64,000 nucleotides of DNA from Psettodes erumei (Eukaryota > Chordata > Actinopteri > Pleuronectiformes > Psettodidae), in contig JAFBJZ010000771.1 of the NCBI GenBank assembly GCA_016785225.1, positions 868,001 to 932,000 of the forward strand, given 5' to 3'. The notes under the pieces are model-generated. The model saw only the letters and a program-made list of their open reading frames with translations. It was not told the origin of the DNA and did not search any database. Shown here in pieces: positions 25,586 through 40,500 of the stretch. The position numbers were made by a program, and so were the translations under genes. Numbering within the stretch: position 1 is the first letter of the stretch; every line of letters begins with the position of its first letter.

Positions 25586-28500
25586 GGTAGAGCCAGGAGC
25601 CAGGAGCCTGTCAGATTTGCCATTTGTTACTCAGGCTGATCTGAGGGGAGCTCAGGAAATGATCAAAGCCCAGGTTAAGTCTCTAATAGAGCTGTCGTTT
25701 AGACTAATCTCTCTCCTCCCTCTCCCGGCAAAAGCTCTCAACCCTTCACCATGCTCTCAGAGAGGTGCCATGTCAGCTCCAACATTGCCAAGTATCTCAT
25801 TCAGTACCATAGGACAACATGGCTTTAATATCATCATTGACATCATCATGCCTCTTGTTGTTTTTATGAAATGCTGTGGCAAAAATGAAGAAGGTGCAAA
25901 AGTTCATTGTTCTATTCTTAACAATTTACGTTGTCACAAGTGCACAGTTGGCATTGTCAGTTCCACTGACATGTACTGGGTCTGTTCAACACTGATTGCA
26001 TCTTTAATTGTTCAAAATGTATGCATGAGAAATACGGAAACTTTAATTAATCTACTATCAAAACTGTGGCACATCCTTTTGAGGACATTAAAAGAACAAT
26101 AACAGTTTTAATCTGAATTTTACACAAGCATCATCCCTCCCACCTAAATCAACTCTGCAGAAGATAGCAGAGTGCTGGCTGTTAGACCTCATCCACGGAT
26201 GTGTCCACATGTTTAGCTCTCTGTGATTAGCTCTCTGGAGACAGAGCCCTGCTTATTAAGCTTGAATGAAGCAAAAGGTTGGACTGGGTGCAACAGCTTC
26301 ATGCACTGTTGATGGGCATTAAGTGGCCAAAGTGGGCCATGTGTTAGACAGCCACGCATGGATTAATGGACCAAGTGAGATGCTATTGATCTCAAGTCCA
26401 GCCGTCTGTGACCCTTTATGAGGACTTTTGATGACTTTGGCCGCAGGATTTTTGACTGTTGAATTGACTTCTCTGCTGTAACAATGACACCACTGAACAT
26501 TTGAATTCTTTATTGATCAGAATTAGTGAAGGACAGGTTTGGTGTATGTGATAGAAACATCGATGCAAGGGTGCAAAGATGATGTAACTGATCAGCAAAA
26601 CACCTATATTTGTCATTGGGTAATTGGGATGGACCACACTATTATGTCAAAAATCACAAGAGAGGCTTTGTTTGCAGCACTGGTGGGCAGGCCAAATGAC
26701 AGCAAGATTATTCATTCCATTCATTCAACATTTTAATTTGGAACAAGAAATCTGTAACTTGAAACCTACCAGTCGGTTTACCATGACATTTGCTGTGGTC
26801 TCCAGAAGATTCAGAAAAATTTTGGTGATTTTTTTTTCTTTCTTTGGTTTTTTTATCTGGAAGCAGGCGCAAAACACACACACACACACACAGATCACAC
26901 AACAACTCAAAAGGGTTTTTAATGAGGGAACGATAAGGATGAGGTTTTACAGATAAGAGGAGGCTATAGGCTGCCTGGAGGAGGGTTAGGGTTAGGGTTG
27001 GTCTTAGTATCATCCTAAGAATCAGGAAATGTTAGGAATTTTGCTTGTTTCAACAAATGCATTCATTGCATGGGTGTGATTAATGGTAGATAATCAAACC
27101 ATATAATGACTATTTAGACAAATGTCAAAGAATGTTTAACACAATAAATAATATACAAATATGAATGCAAATTAGATCATAACATCCTCATTATTCATCC
27201 AATTTGATTTATAGCCAATATGCAGCAGAATCAGACACTCAGATTATATTTCAAATGTGGTCTTTATGTGTCTTTTGATGATCCATGAGCAAAAGCATAT
27301 TCTAAGCTGTCTTCACCACCACAGAGATGAATGTTCAGTGAGAGCAGAAGAGTAAACAACTGTTTTGAGTGTGAACATAAAATCAAGGGGAAAAAGTTTG
27401 ATCTACTCCCTCATGAAAGCTCGTAAATATCAAAAAAGGAGGTCCAACAAAAACTTTAATTTGGCTCCAAATGTGCCTATTAATAAAGTCAGAGAGAGTT
27501 CGCCTGGTTGAGGTGCTGACGTTCAAGAATTTATAATATCAAATGTATTTTTATCTTTTGTCTAGGAGTTTTCCTCTCATTAAACCATTCATAATAGCTT
27601 CATTTGTCTTGCTTGCAGCTTTAATTGTTTTGTAGAAAGGTCATGTTTTGTATCAGACTGCAAGGAATAATTTGTTATTTTTAGATGCCTACAGTAAGGA
27701 TGAAGGATCATGAAAGTAATTACACAGGTCTGACAGCATCTTGACAATGTGAATGATCCATCAGGTTTAAACAGAAAACAAATATGCTGCAAATGAAAAA
27801 TATCTCTCCTTCTCTGTGTATGACAGGTTAATTGGTTTCATTTTTTGTTAACAATAATCTATAGTCTCAATTTGCATTAAAAGGAAACTATAAGTAAAAG
27901 TTGTATCAGCTCAGAGACAAATTTATCATCATAGAATTGATACATTTTTCTAAATGTTTGAGATTGATCATCTTGGTAGCTTGTTTGTTGTAATCCCTTT
28001 CTCACAATGTTTGCAAATTGTCCGTCTCTCATTGTGACGAGCAGTGAGGCACAATTATGACAAATCTTTCATAAGAAAGAAACAACAAAATAACCAGCCA
28101 CATTGCAGCATCTGAACAACAAGGTGCTCAGTCAGGCCAGAACAAGGCTTTCCATGAAAATGATTTTATGTTGGTCTACATTTTCTGCACGTCCTGGCCA
28201 CAAGGCATATGATAGCACACTAAACAGAGCAGAACGCCTCCAGACGGCTTCATTTTGGGGTGATGATGTACAGTATGTGATTGTGCTGGTGTTTAGGGGA
28301 TGGGGGAGGGTATGTGATCCTTCCTCTGGTGAAATCATGGTGAGTTTTTCAATGATTCTTGGGATTGCTAACTCTGCAGGTTCTCCAAGCTTGATCCAGT
28401 CAACTTGTTATAACCATAGACAGGCAGGGTAAAAGTTCAAAAGACAGTTTGAATTATTTCAGTGAAGAAATTCTTTACTGAGAAATCAAGTTTATTTTAA

Positions 28501-31500
28501 TCAATCTGTGGGATGGCTCTACCAATACTAGTAGACAAGGGGGCACATTATGCCCACAATAGGTTATTTATATAATTAAATGAGGTAAACAAAAATGACC
28601 TCTTGATGATCTCTTGTTTTACATACACACAAACATACAGCTGATGCCATAAGGTGAAAGTAGTGATAACAGACAATATTGAGTCACTGATGATCTTGGA
28701 TGTATTAAGGTGGCCAAGACAAGCCAAGTCTCTGTGTCTTTGCAATGATTTTAAAGCACAATTTCATGACACCTTGCAATCAGTTCTTGGCCATTTGGCA
28801 AAGGAATGTAAACCAATAAACAGCATAAAATATTGTCAGTATCGCTACAGTCTACTACTAAAGAATTTGCTCTATAGTAGTACCATCTTAAATTGATACA
28901 GCCTATATGTTGGACAAATCCTACTGCAAATTTAATTCAAACCTTGTTGGCTCTGCTGACAGTACCAGCTGTTGGGAGCAGGCCAGACTCTCATTCTCTT
29001 GATCAGCTGCTCAGTGGCTAAATTGCAGATTTTTGGAAAGAGTAAAATCTGTCCCTCCTCAGTGAGGAGAGGCAGCCACTGACCTCTGGCATAATGAGAT
29101 GGGAGCTCTTGATTAAGTTCGTCCCTGATTTGAGAGTGTAATTGAACATTTTACAGATAGCACATTTGTGCTATCGACAAGTGACTCTGTGAGGGCATGA
29201 TGGTAATTCATCCCCTGCGTACTCAGGAATCTCACTCATTACAGTCGAAGAAATCAGGGAACTTTGCATTGATTATTCAGCACTTAAATAAAGAGAAAAA
29301 AACACAGCCAACTGATCATCATCAATAATCAGTTCACTAGGGTTTATTATTAGCAACTGGAAAGATTCTTCTTGTTCTTCCTTTTTACATTATAGTGATT
29401 GCAGAACAAATGCTGAAACTTAATATCCAAACTCAAAAGATGTCTTGCACATATTGTCTCTATGCATTCTCATGTTTAGGCTCAGTAATGATAGAAGACG
29501 ACAAGCGTTTGTATAGTCAACTAAAATTGTCATTATAATTTGACAAAATATTTCATATTTGCTATATTTACAACTACAAACATCTGTATTTTACCATAAG
29601 CCATAAACATGAATTACAATGATAATTATTTGTGATCATTAATTATGTAATCTCAGAAGTACCAAACATCAATAGTGGAATAGTGAAATATCTGATTATT
29701 CAAAGACCCAATGCAGTGGGCACAGAAAACTGATTAACAAGCAAACTTAGCAATATTACTTAGTATTATTTGGTAACAAAATAGCCAAAATAATTTTATT
29801 TAAGGTAAGATAAGTTACAAAATATGAACAAGGTACTGGTGATTATCATGATTCAGTAGTAATTTAAATAATGATACCATGGTAAGCATCGTAGCTGCTA
29901 AATATCAATATCTGGCATGTTGGTGTTAGTACTTAGCTCAAAGTCCTGCAATGTCAACAACGTACATGAGTACAGAGCTACTTTAGACTTCAATTCTTGT
30001 TACCATTTTATCAAATTATGTATATTTCTTACACCCCTCACAAGTCTTTCCAAAATGTCTCTGAAGACAGAATCAAAGTTAGGAGTGTATCAGACAAACT
30101 ACACAAACCAAAGAGAGACTAAATTTGTCAAGAGTGATTGTGTGAAGGCAATACATATCAGTGCAGCTTTGAAGTGGCTTACTGATATGGGCATGTTAAA
30201 ATATCGACATGTTAATGTGAGATAAACAGTTTCAAGTGTGAAAAGATAAAATGCTGCTGAATTGACTTAAACCATTTTCCAAAAAGTGATTGTGAAATAA
30301 CCCTCTACAGATCCCTCGACTTTCCAGGGAACAGCATTGCCTAAAACTGTAGGTGCAGATTGTGTATTGTGGTTCTTGTGAAAATTACATACCTTTTGCC
30401 TATGAAAGGACTGTATGACAATAACATGAGCTGGGCACACAATTCATATTATTTTCATCCATTTGTTAAAAGAACGAATCTTATATAAAACAGAGATATT
30501 TGCTTAAAGTTAGATTCAAGGATATCATTCATTTCACAGGAAATGCAAGTGTCGAGACATAGTTACTGGTAGGTTCAAAGGTGCCTCTTTAGGGAGATTG
30601 ACATATCCCCCCTCTTTCCCCCTCTTTCTCCCTTTCTGACCCCAACCAAATAAATGTGTTCTTTAAACTTGCAGGGCAAATGAATGACAAAATAGAAAGC
30701 CCACTAAGCTGTATAAATCAAATACTACTTACAGATGCACACCAGACAGTAGAGATAAACTCATCATGACTTCACCTGCTCTGATAAATGGCATATCAAT
30801 ACATGACCAAAATCAATATGTCCCAACCAGACATGGTGAAAACAAGGCCTCTGGTGATATCTAATACTCTAAGGAGAAGGGGACAGAATATCTTGTTGCC
30901 CAATATATATCTGCATGCACATACAAATAATATATTGTAAATATATAGTTAGCATACATATCAATCTTTGTGTGTTTTTGAAACATGTTTTAGACTTACA
31001 TGTCAATAAAGTAATATTGATTTAAAAAATATTATTAATTATTTATTTATTGTTGTGACTTGGTCAATATATTTTAGTTTTAAGTCTGTGCAGAGTAGGA
31101 ATGCATGGTCCAAGTACTGAACATACACAAACATTAACTTATTATACAGTTATAGGCCAGTCCACCTCAACTGTAGCATGAACGCTGGAAATCCATCCAT
31201 CATGGTAAATGAAAGGTGTACAAAGCCAGTGTTAAAAATGTGTCTGTATGCTGAGATAACATTAAAAATGCAGTAAAGGTCTTTCAGTTGAAAAATGACC
31301 CATTTCCAAATATATCACAATCTTGTAAAGCTGCTCAATTGACTGCATGCAATCATGTTATTACCTGGACGATTTGTCAGTATAGCTCAGTGAGTAGAGT
31401 TAATGACTTGTGATGTACAGTGGACGTCTCTCACTTCTTCCCCTTGTCCACACTGTAAATTGTGTGTCATTGTCCAACTCAGCTTTGTCTTTGACTTTAC

Positions 31501-34500
31501 CTCTGCTTGTGAGTCTCCCTTTATTTCATTTTAATATTTGTTTCCCCCTTTTATCAATACTTATACATTTGAGCATGTCCACACCTCAACATTTTATCTG
31601 TACCCCTGTACTTTTTGACCATGTCAGAAATACATTCAGATATTATATTCCCGGGTGCAATATTTGTCAGAAGGGTGGGTGAGGTAGCTTGTGTGCACAG
31701 CTCACAGAGGTCGTGATGTTGATCTCAGCCTGCTGTAATGGCTCCAGGCCATTAACCCTCCCTGTCATTTGCAATGACATGTGCTTTTGAACAAGGAAAA
31801 TGGTCCTGCCCACATAACTTATACAGCAGACTCACCACTCCTGCTGCCAGCCTGTGGCTTAGCACTGCGCCATTTTCCCCGTCCAGTCTATCATCATCAC
31901 TGTAGTTAGATTCTACATTAGAAGCTCTCAGAGACTTTGATTTCCATTAAATTTTCACATCTATTCATTGCAATAACAATACACAGTCTTTTAATACAAT
32001 TAATGTAAATGTCAATTTCCCTCCCATCTCCTCTCACTAATTAATGTATCTTTGATGTTTCAGTTTTTTAAAGTCTTTACATTTATTCTTGAACACTCCC
32101 TTTGTCAGCTTGGCTTGATTTGTTTTACATTTAATGTTTTACATTTAAAGAAGAAGCTGATTTATGCATATAGCAGGAATAGTCACCATTAATGAGAAGT
32201 CCAAAAAAAATATTGCCAACTATGCATAGGGTTTTCATCCTGCATATTAAATTTTAAGGTAGTAGTTACCTAAATTACAGTTAATGCTGCCACCACCAAA
32301 TCTGCAGTTACCAAACATTCCCAAACAGGAAATAATTCTGTTTAATTTAAAATTTGAACAAAACATCAGCATTCAGAACCCTTTTCACTACAAATTAGAT
32401 GCTAATTCTTGGTTATCCACGAATATTGGGTCGTTCACAAAAATACATCCAAAGCAACTTGTACCACTGTGATCCACTATGTCAAATTTTGTTATGGCAG
32501 GAATTATTCTTAGGGCTGTTAGTTTGGAATTGCTCCACTTTACCATGCAATTCTTCATATGAATTATTCAGAAGTTGAAAATATGTAGTTCCATTGTTAT
32601 GACCATGGAATGAAGGGAAGAAGGAATGAAAGAACAAACTACAACATATATCTGGTTACTTTAATCTGGCCACCCTCGGCTTTTTCGACCTTTGAGACGT
32701 CAAGTGTGACAAACAAACAAGAAAAATCCAGACAACCAGACAAACACTTAAAAGGATGTTAATAGCTGTATATTTATATGGTTTTTGCTTCATCACGGCA
32801 GTGTTTGTGACATCATGTTTTCTCCAAAGCCACACAGGTCAGCCCCACAGAACTACAAGATGTGTTTCAGGAGACCTCCTCCAATATCTTCCAGATCAAT
32901 GCCCACGGTAAGAGACAATTCATCAGTAAAACTGGGTATGTGCACATGTTTGTTCATGCATTTGTTCTTTTGCTTCTATTCCCTAAAATGCAGAGAATAC
33001 TTCGAGACAAAGATATTTTGGTCATTCCTCCTCTCTCCCAAAGGGGTTCTAATATTAGGATCAATGTTGAGGGATTGAAGTATATCAATGTTAAGGAAGC
33101 TTCATGAGCAGCATTAGGATTTTGTTTAAAAGTAGAAGTAGTACTGGGATTAAATCAAGGTTTATATTCTTTAGGATAATGCTTTGGTTTAGTGATTCCA
33201 TTCAATGTAATAATTGCTGTGAATTTCTTGGGAATGTTTTATGTATTGAATTCATGGATATGATTGAAATCAGTACTAAAGATGGTTCAAGATTAGGCTA
33301 GACTAAATTTGAATAATTGTTAAATTTCATTTGGCATTTAAGGTTGAATTTAGGTTTCAAAGGGTATTATAAAATAGGTTTATAATCAGTTTAGGATCAG
33401 ATCTTGTACTGTATGTGATTTTTAGTGTAGTGTTTTATATTTATAGTTAATTTAATTGTAACACTATTAAATTACCACATTTACCCCAATCAAATTTATT
33501 TCTTAAAATAACCTTATCCCTTTTTGTAAAACTATGGCTTTAAACCAAAGTTATAGTACTAACTAACCTTAGTTACTAACTGAACCAGCCTTTAGACTAA
33601 TTTTAGCCCTAAATTAAAATTTGGGTTAAGGGAGTTTGAAGACAGGATCTTGATTTTGAATATTTTTTAGTATCCAGTATAAATTTGAAATAAGCTTTTT
33701 TTTTAGGGTTAAGTAGTACTAGATGTGTATTGTGCAAACAATTCTAAACCTTATCTCAGGCTCTGTATGCGTGCTATTAATTTTTTCATTTTCCTTAGTC
33801 TCTACTCACACATTCACAAAGAATAAATTGTGTTGTCTTTAAACAAAGAGTAAGACTTTGCTTTAGATTTTGGCTCAAATAATTTTGACTTCAGATTTGA
33901 GTTTGAATTAGTCTCACAGTAAGGTCATGACATTAATGGTAAGTTCTTCTTAAGCACATGAGTGTGTTTGTGTAAATTCAGCACATAATCTTAATGTTCA
34001 TATTGTCCAATTGCCCCCACCCCCCACCTAGTGGTCACACTAGAGAAGAATCTTCAGTCCTTGGGAACATCTAAAGATACAGCAGAGCTACGACAAAGTC
34101 TGTAAGTAACACACGTACAGTCCAGCTCGTTGGATGTCCAGCTCAGTGCAAGGGTTACATTTATCTCTGTTCTCCAGAGAAGTGCTTATTTTCTCTGTGT
34201 TTCATGGCCCTCTTTCATATTGATTATTCTTTTTTAGTTGAGCTGCCAGCAATTACCAAATTCAACACTGATGACAAAGTGGCCAATCTAAGATGATTGC
34301 ATCTGTTTAAAATGCATTACATCCCACTGTGTTGGCTGGCATGTCATCAATTGTATTGAACGTTTTTTATGATCGCCTTGGAAACTTACTGACAATGCTT
34401 GGCTGATTTTATTTTTAACTTCCCATTTTCCTTCAGCAGTATTGATGCTGGACACAAACAACACATCCAGTGCCTCTGCCTGATGTAAATTACAGACAGT

Positions 34501-37500
34501 ATGATGCTTCATGTTATGCAGCAGCTCTCTGTGTTTTCAAAGACTTCCAGAAAACAACCAGAAAGCCCGACTTCCTGGTTCTTCAAGAATTTTGATGTGA
34601 CTTTCACAGCTCATTAACAATGGGCTTTTATTTTGATCAGTAGTTTTTGCAGTTGCAACACTTTTCTCTTGTTGCCAGTGACTTTAAAATGAATGCGCAG
34701 ATTTAACATGCAAATCCAAAAATGGTTCCTGGGTTCTGGGTGAATTGTTACTTTTTCCTAACAAGCTGTATGCTGATTCCAAGACTTTTCTTCAACTTGA
34801 ATTAAATTTGGGGGATGAAAATATTTTAGCAGTAAAATGACATTCAAGAAAATAACAATCTCTTGTACCTTTTACATTGTTTCAGTGACAAAAAGAAAGC
34901 AGCATCCACAATGAAAGAACCAACCTCAAGCGTGTTGTTGAAGTTCTATTGAGTGAATGGTAATTTTCTTTGTGAATGTCTATTGACTAAGCTCTTGTTT
35001 TCCTTGGGCATGTCTATTGACTGAACTGCAGTTTAAATAAAGCAAGTACCTGTTCAGCTAACATAAAAGTGGCAAGTTTCAAAGAAAGTTGCACAAAATA
35101 GTGACCACACTGTATACCAGGAGCTTCAACCACACAAAAGTGAAGTATTTACAATTCCAGAAGGATTTTTACCTTCTTTATGATGTCGTCAATTGAAACA
35201 ACCACACCTCAAGGTCCATCTAACAGTAGCTTTCAATCATATTACATGACCTTCATCAGCAGGTGGAGTTTGCCCCATTGTCATTGAATTGCAAATTATT
35301 GAACAGGCTGAGGTTTGAACGAACTTCAAACCTTAGCTTTTATCAAGATTATTTGTAATCATTTGTGGTAATTATTTAATCAAAAGAGGTTTTTGTCTAT
35401 CTAAGCCAAGGAAGTATTCTTACTGTGAGTAAATCAGCATGTGCAGAAAATTAATGGGTCTTATCCATGCAGAACACAAGCATTATATTATACAAAGAGG
35501 TAACAAAGGGAATTTATTAACCTTTAGGAATGACCTGATTTTCAGCATTAATTGGCAATAAAATGTGACCATGTCGTCATCTAAATCTCAAGTTTAGTTA
35601 TAATGTGCTTCACCTAATAAGGCATGGCAACAAAATCCTCAAAGAAGAGCTTTCAGTAGCTGTGGATCAGACTTGCATAATGTTCAGGAGGACGTTTGGA
35701 CCATTCTTCCTACAGAGGTGCTTCAGCCTAGCCATATTCTTAGGCTGTCTAGTGTGAAGGACTCTGAACTCATTCCATAGCATTTTTATTTATGAAAGTG
35801 CTGGGCCACTCCAAAAGGCAGGATTTCTTGGCTTGAAGTCATTCTGAAGAAGATTTACTTCAGGCTGGCTGGCAGAAAGCCAGTCCGAAAGTTTCCCTCC
35901 ATGTTTTCCTTCCATGGACACCAGGCTCCATGCAGTCAGCACCAAGATTTGCATATGGTAGTAATATGTTATTATTGGTATAGTAGACCTATGAAAAGAC
36001 CTATCACCAGCTCCAACGATTCCTACAACTGTTACTCTAGGGTTTGTTTTTACCTTTTTTCATTGTGCCTTTGAAGTCATCTTAGCTGGGCACCCACTTC
36101 TAAGTAGAGTAGCCATTGTACTCAGTCATCATTAATAGACAGCTTGTCAAACTACGGACTGATGAATGTCTAAACTTGTTGAGATGACTTTGTTACCCTT
36201 TCGGCATCGTACAAACCAAGAATTCTTGATCATATACCTTGTGGAATGGATTTCATGTGAGGCATGCCCTCAGCAGATGCTGCAAATCTAAATTATTGAG
36301 TGTTTTTAAATAAAAGTAGCCCTGATTCTAGTTGGTTTATATTGTAATATAATATTAGCCTATCCATCAAACTTAGGGACGATAAAGGTCCCTACCACCA
36401 TATGAGCCAGTGGACGTTATAGAGTGGTCATGAATAAAAGACATTAGGTAGACTACTGGTTTCACAAAAGAAAATAACAGCAGTGTCCTGTTTGAATGTC
36501 CTGTGTTTTGTGGACCCATCTTCCCTCCTAACAGACTTAATTGCTGTAACTATAGGTCATGATAAGTTGGCTGCTCAAACAAATCTATGTTCACCCCTTT
36601 TCTTTTCTACAGGAGGACAGTCTCATTCACAAATTTTCCAACCTACAATACAGCAGATTGGCACACATGTTCCTCTTCAGGCAGCAATACTTTTGCGAAA
36701 TAAATGCACTTCTCATTTGGGCCTTTGGTTAAAATGGTAACCCACCATCTGCAAGCTTGTCTTCAGGCAAAAACTCAAATCTCACAGTTAATAGAATTTG
36801 ACCCACCTCTGTAATCGTGGAAATGCACACAGCAAAAAGTCTAAGTGGATTAATAGCCAGCACCCTCTGAGTGTCATTGTCTTTGTTAGCGCATTAGACA
36901 TTCATTGGTGTTCTGGCTGTAACATGCCAGAGGACACAGGCTGCGTTTGGAGGACAGTGCCCCTGAATGACTGACGGTCTCTGCAGTCACATCATGGTAC
37001 AGGGCATTATGGTGCCAGATAGGTTAAATGCCAAGAAGGTACAACCTGCAATTTATCAAGAGGAACATAAATGTTGTGGCAAATAATAATGTCAGAAGAT
37101 ATCAGAGAGGTGTATTACAAGAATTCTTATTTTCAAATCTTCACATTTTACCAGTGGAACTTCACGACATATACTCAAGTACTGTATTCAAGATGTACTT
37201 TGCTTGAGTATTTCCATTTTCTGATACTTTCTTACTTACCTACTCTGTTATATAGCGATCTATTTTTACTTCATTAAGTGATTAGTGAGGACACTTTGTA
37301 GATTAATATTTTCCATGGTGCATACACAGCAAAAACATTTTTGCAAGTGTTTTTGTACTATTTTTAACCTGTTTCTAACTTGCTCTTATTTGAATGGAGA
37401 TTAATCGACATTTAAGAATTATCATATTTTATTTATTGAGTTGGACAATACATATTATACAACTTGTTATTTCAGTTTATCCATCTGGAAATAAACGTCT

Positions 37501-40500
37501 CCTTATGAATTCAGCTGAACTAATCTCTAAACTTAACTGCTTCAGAACTTTGTCTCTTTTTCCTTAAAACTAGTACGAGATGTTCTCTACCAGAAACTCA
37601 CTGTAAATTATCAGGAAATCACAGAAACTTGAAATATAATTGATAGATGATACCATTACCATTACTTATTTATTTCTTTTATAAAAGACATTGTTGAAAA
37701 TTCATTATCACTTGTCAATCTTCATGTATCTGGCCTTATATAATAAAATAGTTATATTACAGGCAAGTTATTATGTTATCTTTCAGTAATTATGTTGATG
37801 TCAAATATATTGTGCTGTATGCCTGTATGCCTTTTAAATTATGAACAGGTCCCTGTAAAGTTAGACTCATTTAAAATTTTAAAACTTTCTCAAAGACTAC
37901 ATTCCTCTTCTTTCACCGCAGGATTGCATTTTGTCAAAGCTCTATTGATCCGTAAACTCTGGACTGTTTTATTATGTGAGTGATGAATTCCAGTCTTAAT
38001 CCTCAATGTGTAGCACATTAGCTATTATTTATTTTGCTGTGTGTCTCTTTTGATGAGGAACAAAACGTTGTGTCATCAGAGAGATTGAAGTGCCAGTAAA
38101 CAAACTTAGAATATGATTACTTTGTCGTGTGTGCTGCCAGAAATATCAGCTAATTTCACATCCCAGTTTCAAACACAAAGCCGATGAGGTGTGAAGTCTA
38201 TTATTCATAAAACCAACATGCTAAATAAGACAGTGTTTCTTTCTCAAAAATGTACCAAGGAAGGAATCTATCAACAAAAGAGAGACAGGCAACAGAAAAA
38301 TGTCAAAATTTCACGTAGCCTAATGAGACATATGGTAAATTAACATATACATATATATAGTGCATTGATAACATTTGATGACTCTGAAAAGCTGGGATGC
38401 TGCAGTGGATGTTCTCTGTCCTGCTCCATGAATGTCTTGTTCCAGTAGTCAACTTACCATCAGGTCCTGGTTCCCTAACACCTGACGCGAACCTTGTTGT
38501 CCCGGTATGACTCTGTTATTTATCGTATCGTTCATATTGAGGTGTGTAGGCATATCGCAAAGTGCCTTGCCTAAGGGCCCACCTGGGATTCGAACAGGCA
38601 ACCTCCTACACCGTGTGTGTGTGTGTGTGCTAAATAGGTGCTCAAGAGGTGCAATGAGAGGTGTAATTTTGAAACCCTGGATAAACCCAGAATAGCCCTT
38701 TCCTTGGTTCAAATATTAAAGCTCAGATATGCTAACCACATCCTGACTCAAAAACCCACTCTGCTTGGAACAAGGCCCTGGATTCCTCGTGAGTTAAGGA
38801 TGAGATATTGGAAATAGAGGGCCAGAGACAGACAAAATGCAAGGCAAGGCAAAATGTGAGGTCCCTGGAATTGACAAGCTCAACCTCTAAAATCACAGAC
38901 CCAAAACCATTGCTGCTACCTTCATACATCCCCCCAGAGATTAATACCACTGTAACCCTGTTCCTACCCTTTCCTGATGATAATGGGACCAGGCTCCTGG
39001 CAGCCTGTGCTGGCCCATGCTGATCAGCTGTGTTGGATTCTACAACACCTCTTTAACCTAAGCCTGAGTCAGGAGAAGATTCTGGTGTTGTGAAAGACAT
39101 CCTTCCTTGTGATGCCAAAGAAGTCATCTCCATCTGCACTCAGCAATTGCAGATTGGTTACCCTCACATCCCACATAGTTACAGTCCTGAGAGCCCAGTG
39201 TTGGTCAGTTGTCTATCTAGCTATCATTCTATCTACCTACCTATAGTGCCCATAAAAAGTATTCACCCTCTTGGATGTTTTCCGATGTTATTGCTGCACT
39301 TACCAGAGAATAAGATTCTTATTATCTCCCACCTAAATATCTACTGGCAGCTTCGCACACTTTCTTGTGTCTGCTCCCCTTTCATACAACGTGGAAAAAG
39401 ACCACAAAACAACATACCCAAATACATTTTTGCAAATATTAGTATGAAATTACTGTTTAATTATTGTTCAGCATTTTATATAATGCCTGTGTAGGGATCA
39501 CATACAGGGGTGCGCACATATGCATAGTGTAGAATTGGACCACATGCTGGTTTTAATGCTTAACCTTGCGCTGGGTTGTCCAGTTATTAGGGGTTATTAG
39601 GGGTTAAGCAGGTGAACCCTTGTGAGGGCATTGATGAAACATCTGTGTGGACGTTAATCAGCAACCTGTGCATTTGTCTCTTCTGTGCCATGGTGGACCG
39701 TAACCATGTTTTTGATTGTTGCAAGTTGGAGAATTGCTCAAATGAAGCCACTGATAAACAGGGACCCAATTGTATGTGTTTTTCCATTCTCCAAAAACAG
39801 AGCTCTTGTTTTGAGAATGTAATTAAGATAAACATGATGCAACATCTTTTACTCTGATATAGTGCCTTTAAAATGTATTCAACCCTAAAAATGAAATCAT
39901 GATCAATATAATACATTTTTTGAAAAGAATCCCCCCAAAAAAATTAAACGTGAAAGCAGATTTCTACAAAGTAATGTCAATTAATTAAAAATACATAATG
40001 TACAATAAGTGATAAATATTTACCCCCTTTAAATCAGTATTTAGTGGATGCACTTTTGGCTGCAATTACAGCACTGAGTCTGTTTAAACATGTCTCAGTC
40101 AGGCTTGCACTTCTGGATGCTGCTATTTTTCTATTCTTCTCTGCAAAAACTGCTCAAGTTCTGTCACTTATTGTGAGGCTCCTAGCATCAATTGCCTGGA
40201 CCTCTATTGAATCAGGTCAGTCACTTTAAAGGAGATCCAGCCATAAGCCATCGCTTATTTTACATTATATATTGTTAATTGACCATTCCATTTATAACGG
40301 CAATAAAAAGAGAAAAGATCCAAAGGGGTGAATACGTTTTATAGGTACTGCACATAGAAAATCTTTGGTGACATCACCAAGCGTTTTGAGCTGGAGTTCC
40401 AGGCAGCCTGTGTTTGGAACACAGAAAGGCATCTGTGCCTTAATGACTTTTATTCATTCATTTCATTCAATTTATTCAGTTATAGAGCTAGTAATGTAAA

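Larger units (their letters stand above)
22267..32829 (+). other. tsnare1: tsnare1 intron 1 (about 10.6 kb)
   Basis: This is a phase-1 intron with gtaagg and ccaaag ends. It holds two degraded LTR copies on the minus strand (about 23040-23308 and 24212-24600), two GCTAA-family copies, GT and CA microsatellites, and a short TTAGGG run. No + strand frame here resembles a Myb/SANT-like exon. The longest frame (25521-26102) starts inside the GT microsatellite and looks spurious. Confidence 0.85.

Noticed and set aside
25521..26102. 193-codon open frame on the + strand
   Set aside because: It begins inside the GT microsatellite (a Val-Cys run) and then shows no domain or codon pattern of a real protein; it lies wholly in intron 1.
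26982..27000. Telomere-type TTAGGG run
   Set aside because: Only three units, common as a simple repeat in fish introns; not evidence of a telomere or fusion.
31384..31430. tRNA-like text (tagctcagtgagtagagt)
   Set aside because: It resembles an A box only; no B box or cloverleaf pairing was found at the right distance. At most it is a decayed tRNA-derived repeat.
32838..32907. Alternative acceptor at 32837 for tsnare1 exon 2
   Set aside because: It would put the exon out of frame with exon 1 and remove the conserved ATQ residues; the acceptor at 32829 keeps both.
38560..38610. tRNA B-box-like text (gggattcgaac)
   Set aside because: There is no matching A box or acceptor stem. It may be a SINE fragment, but it is too short to call.
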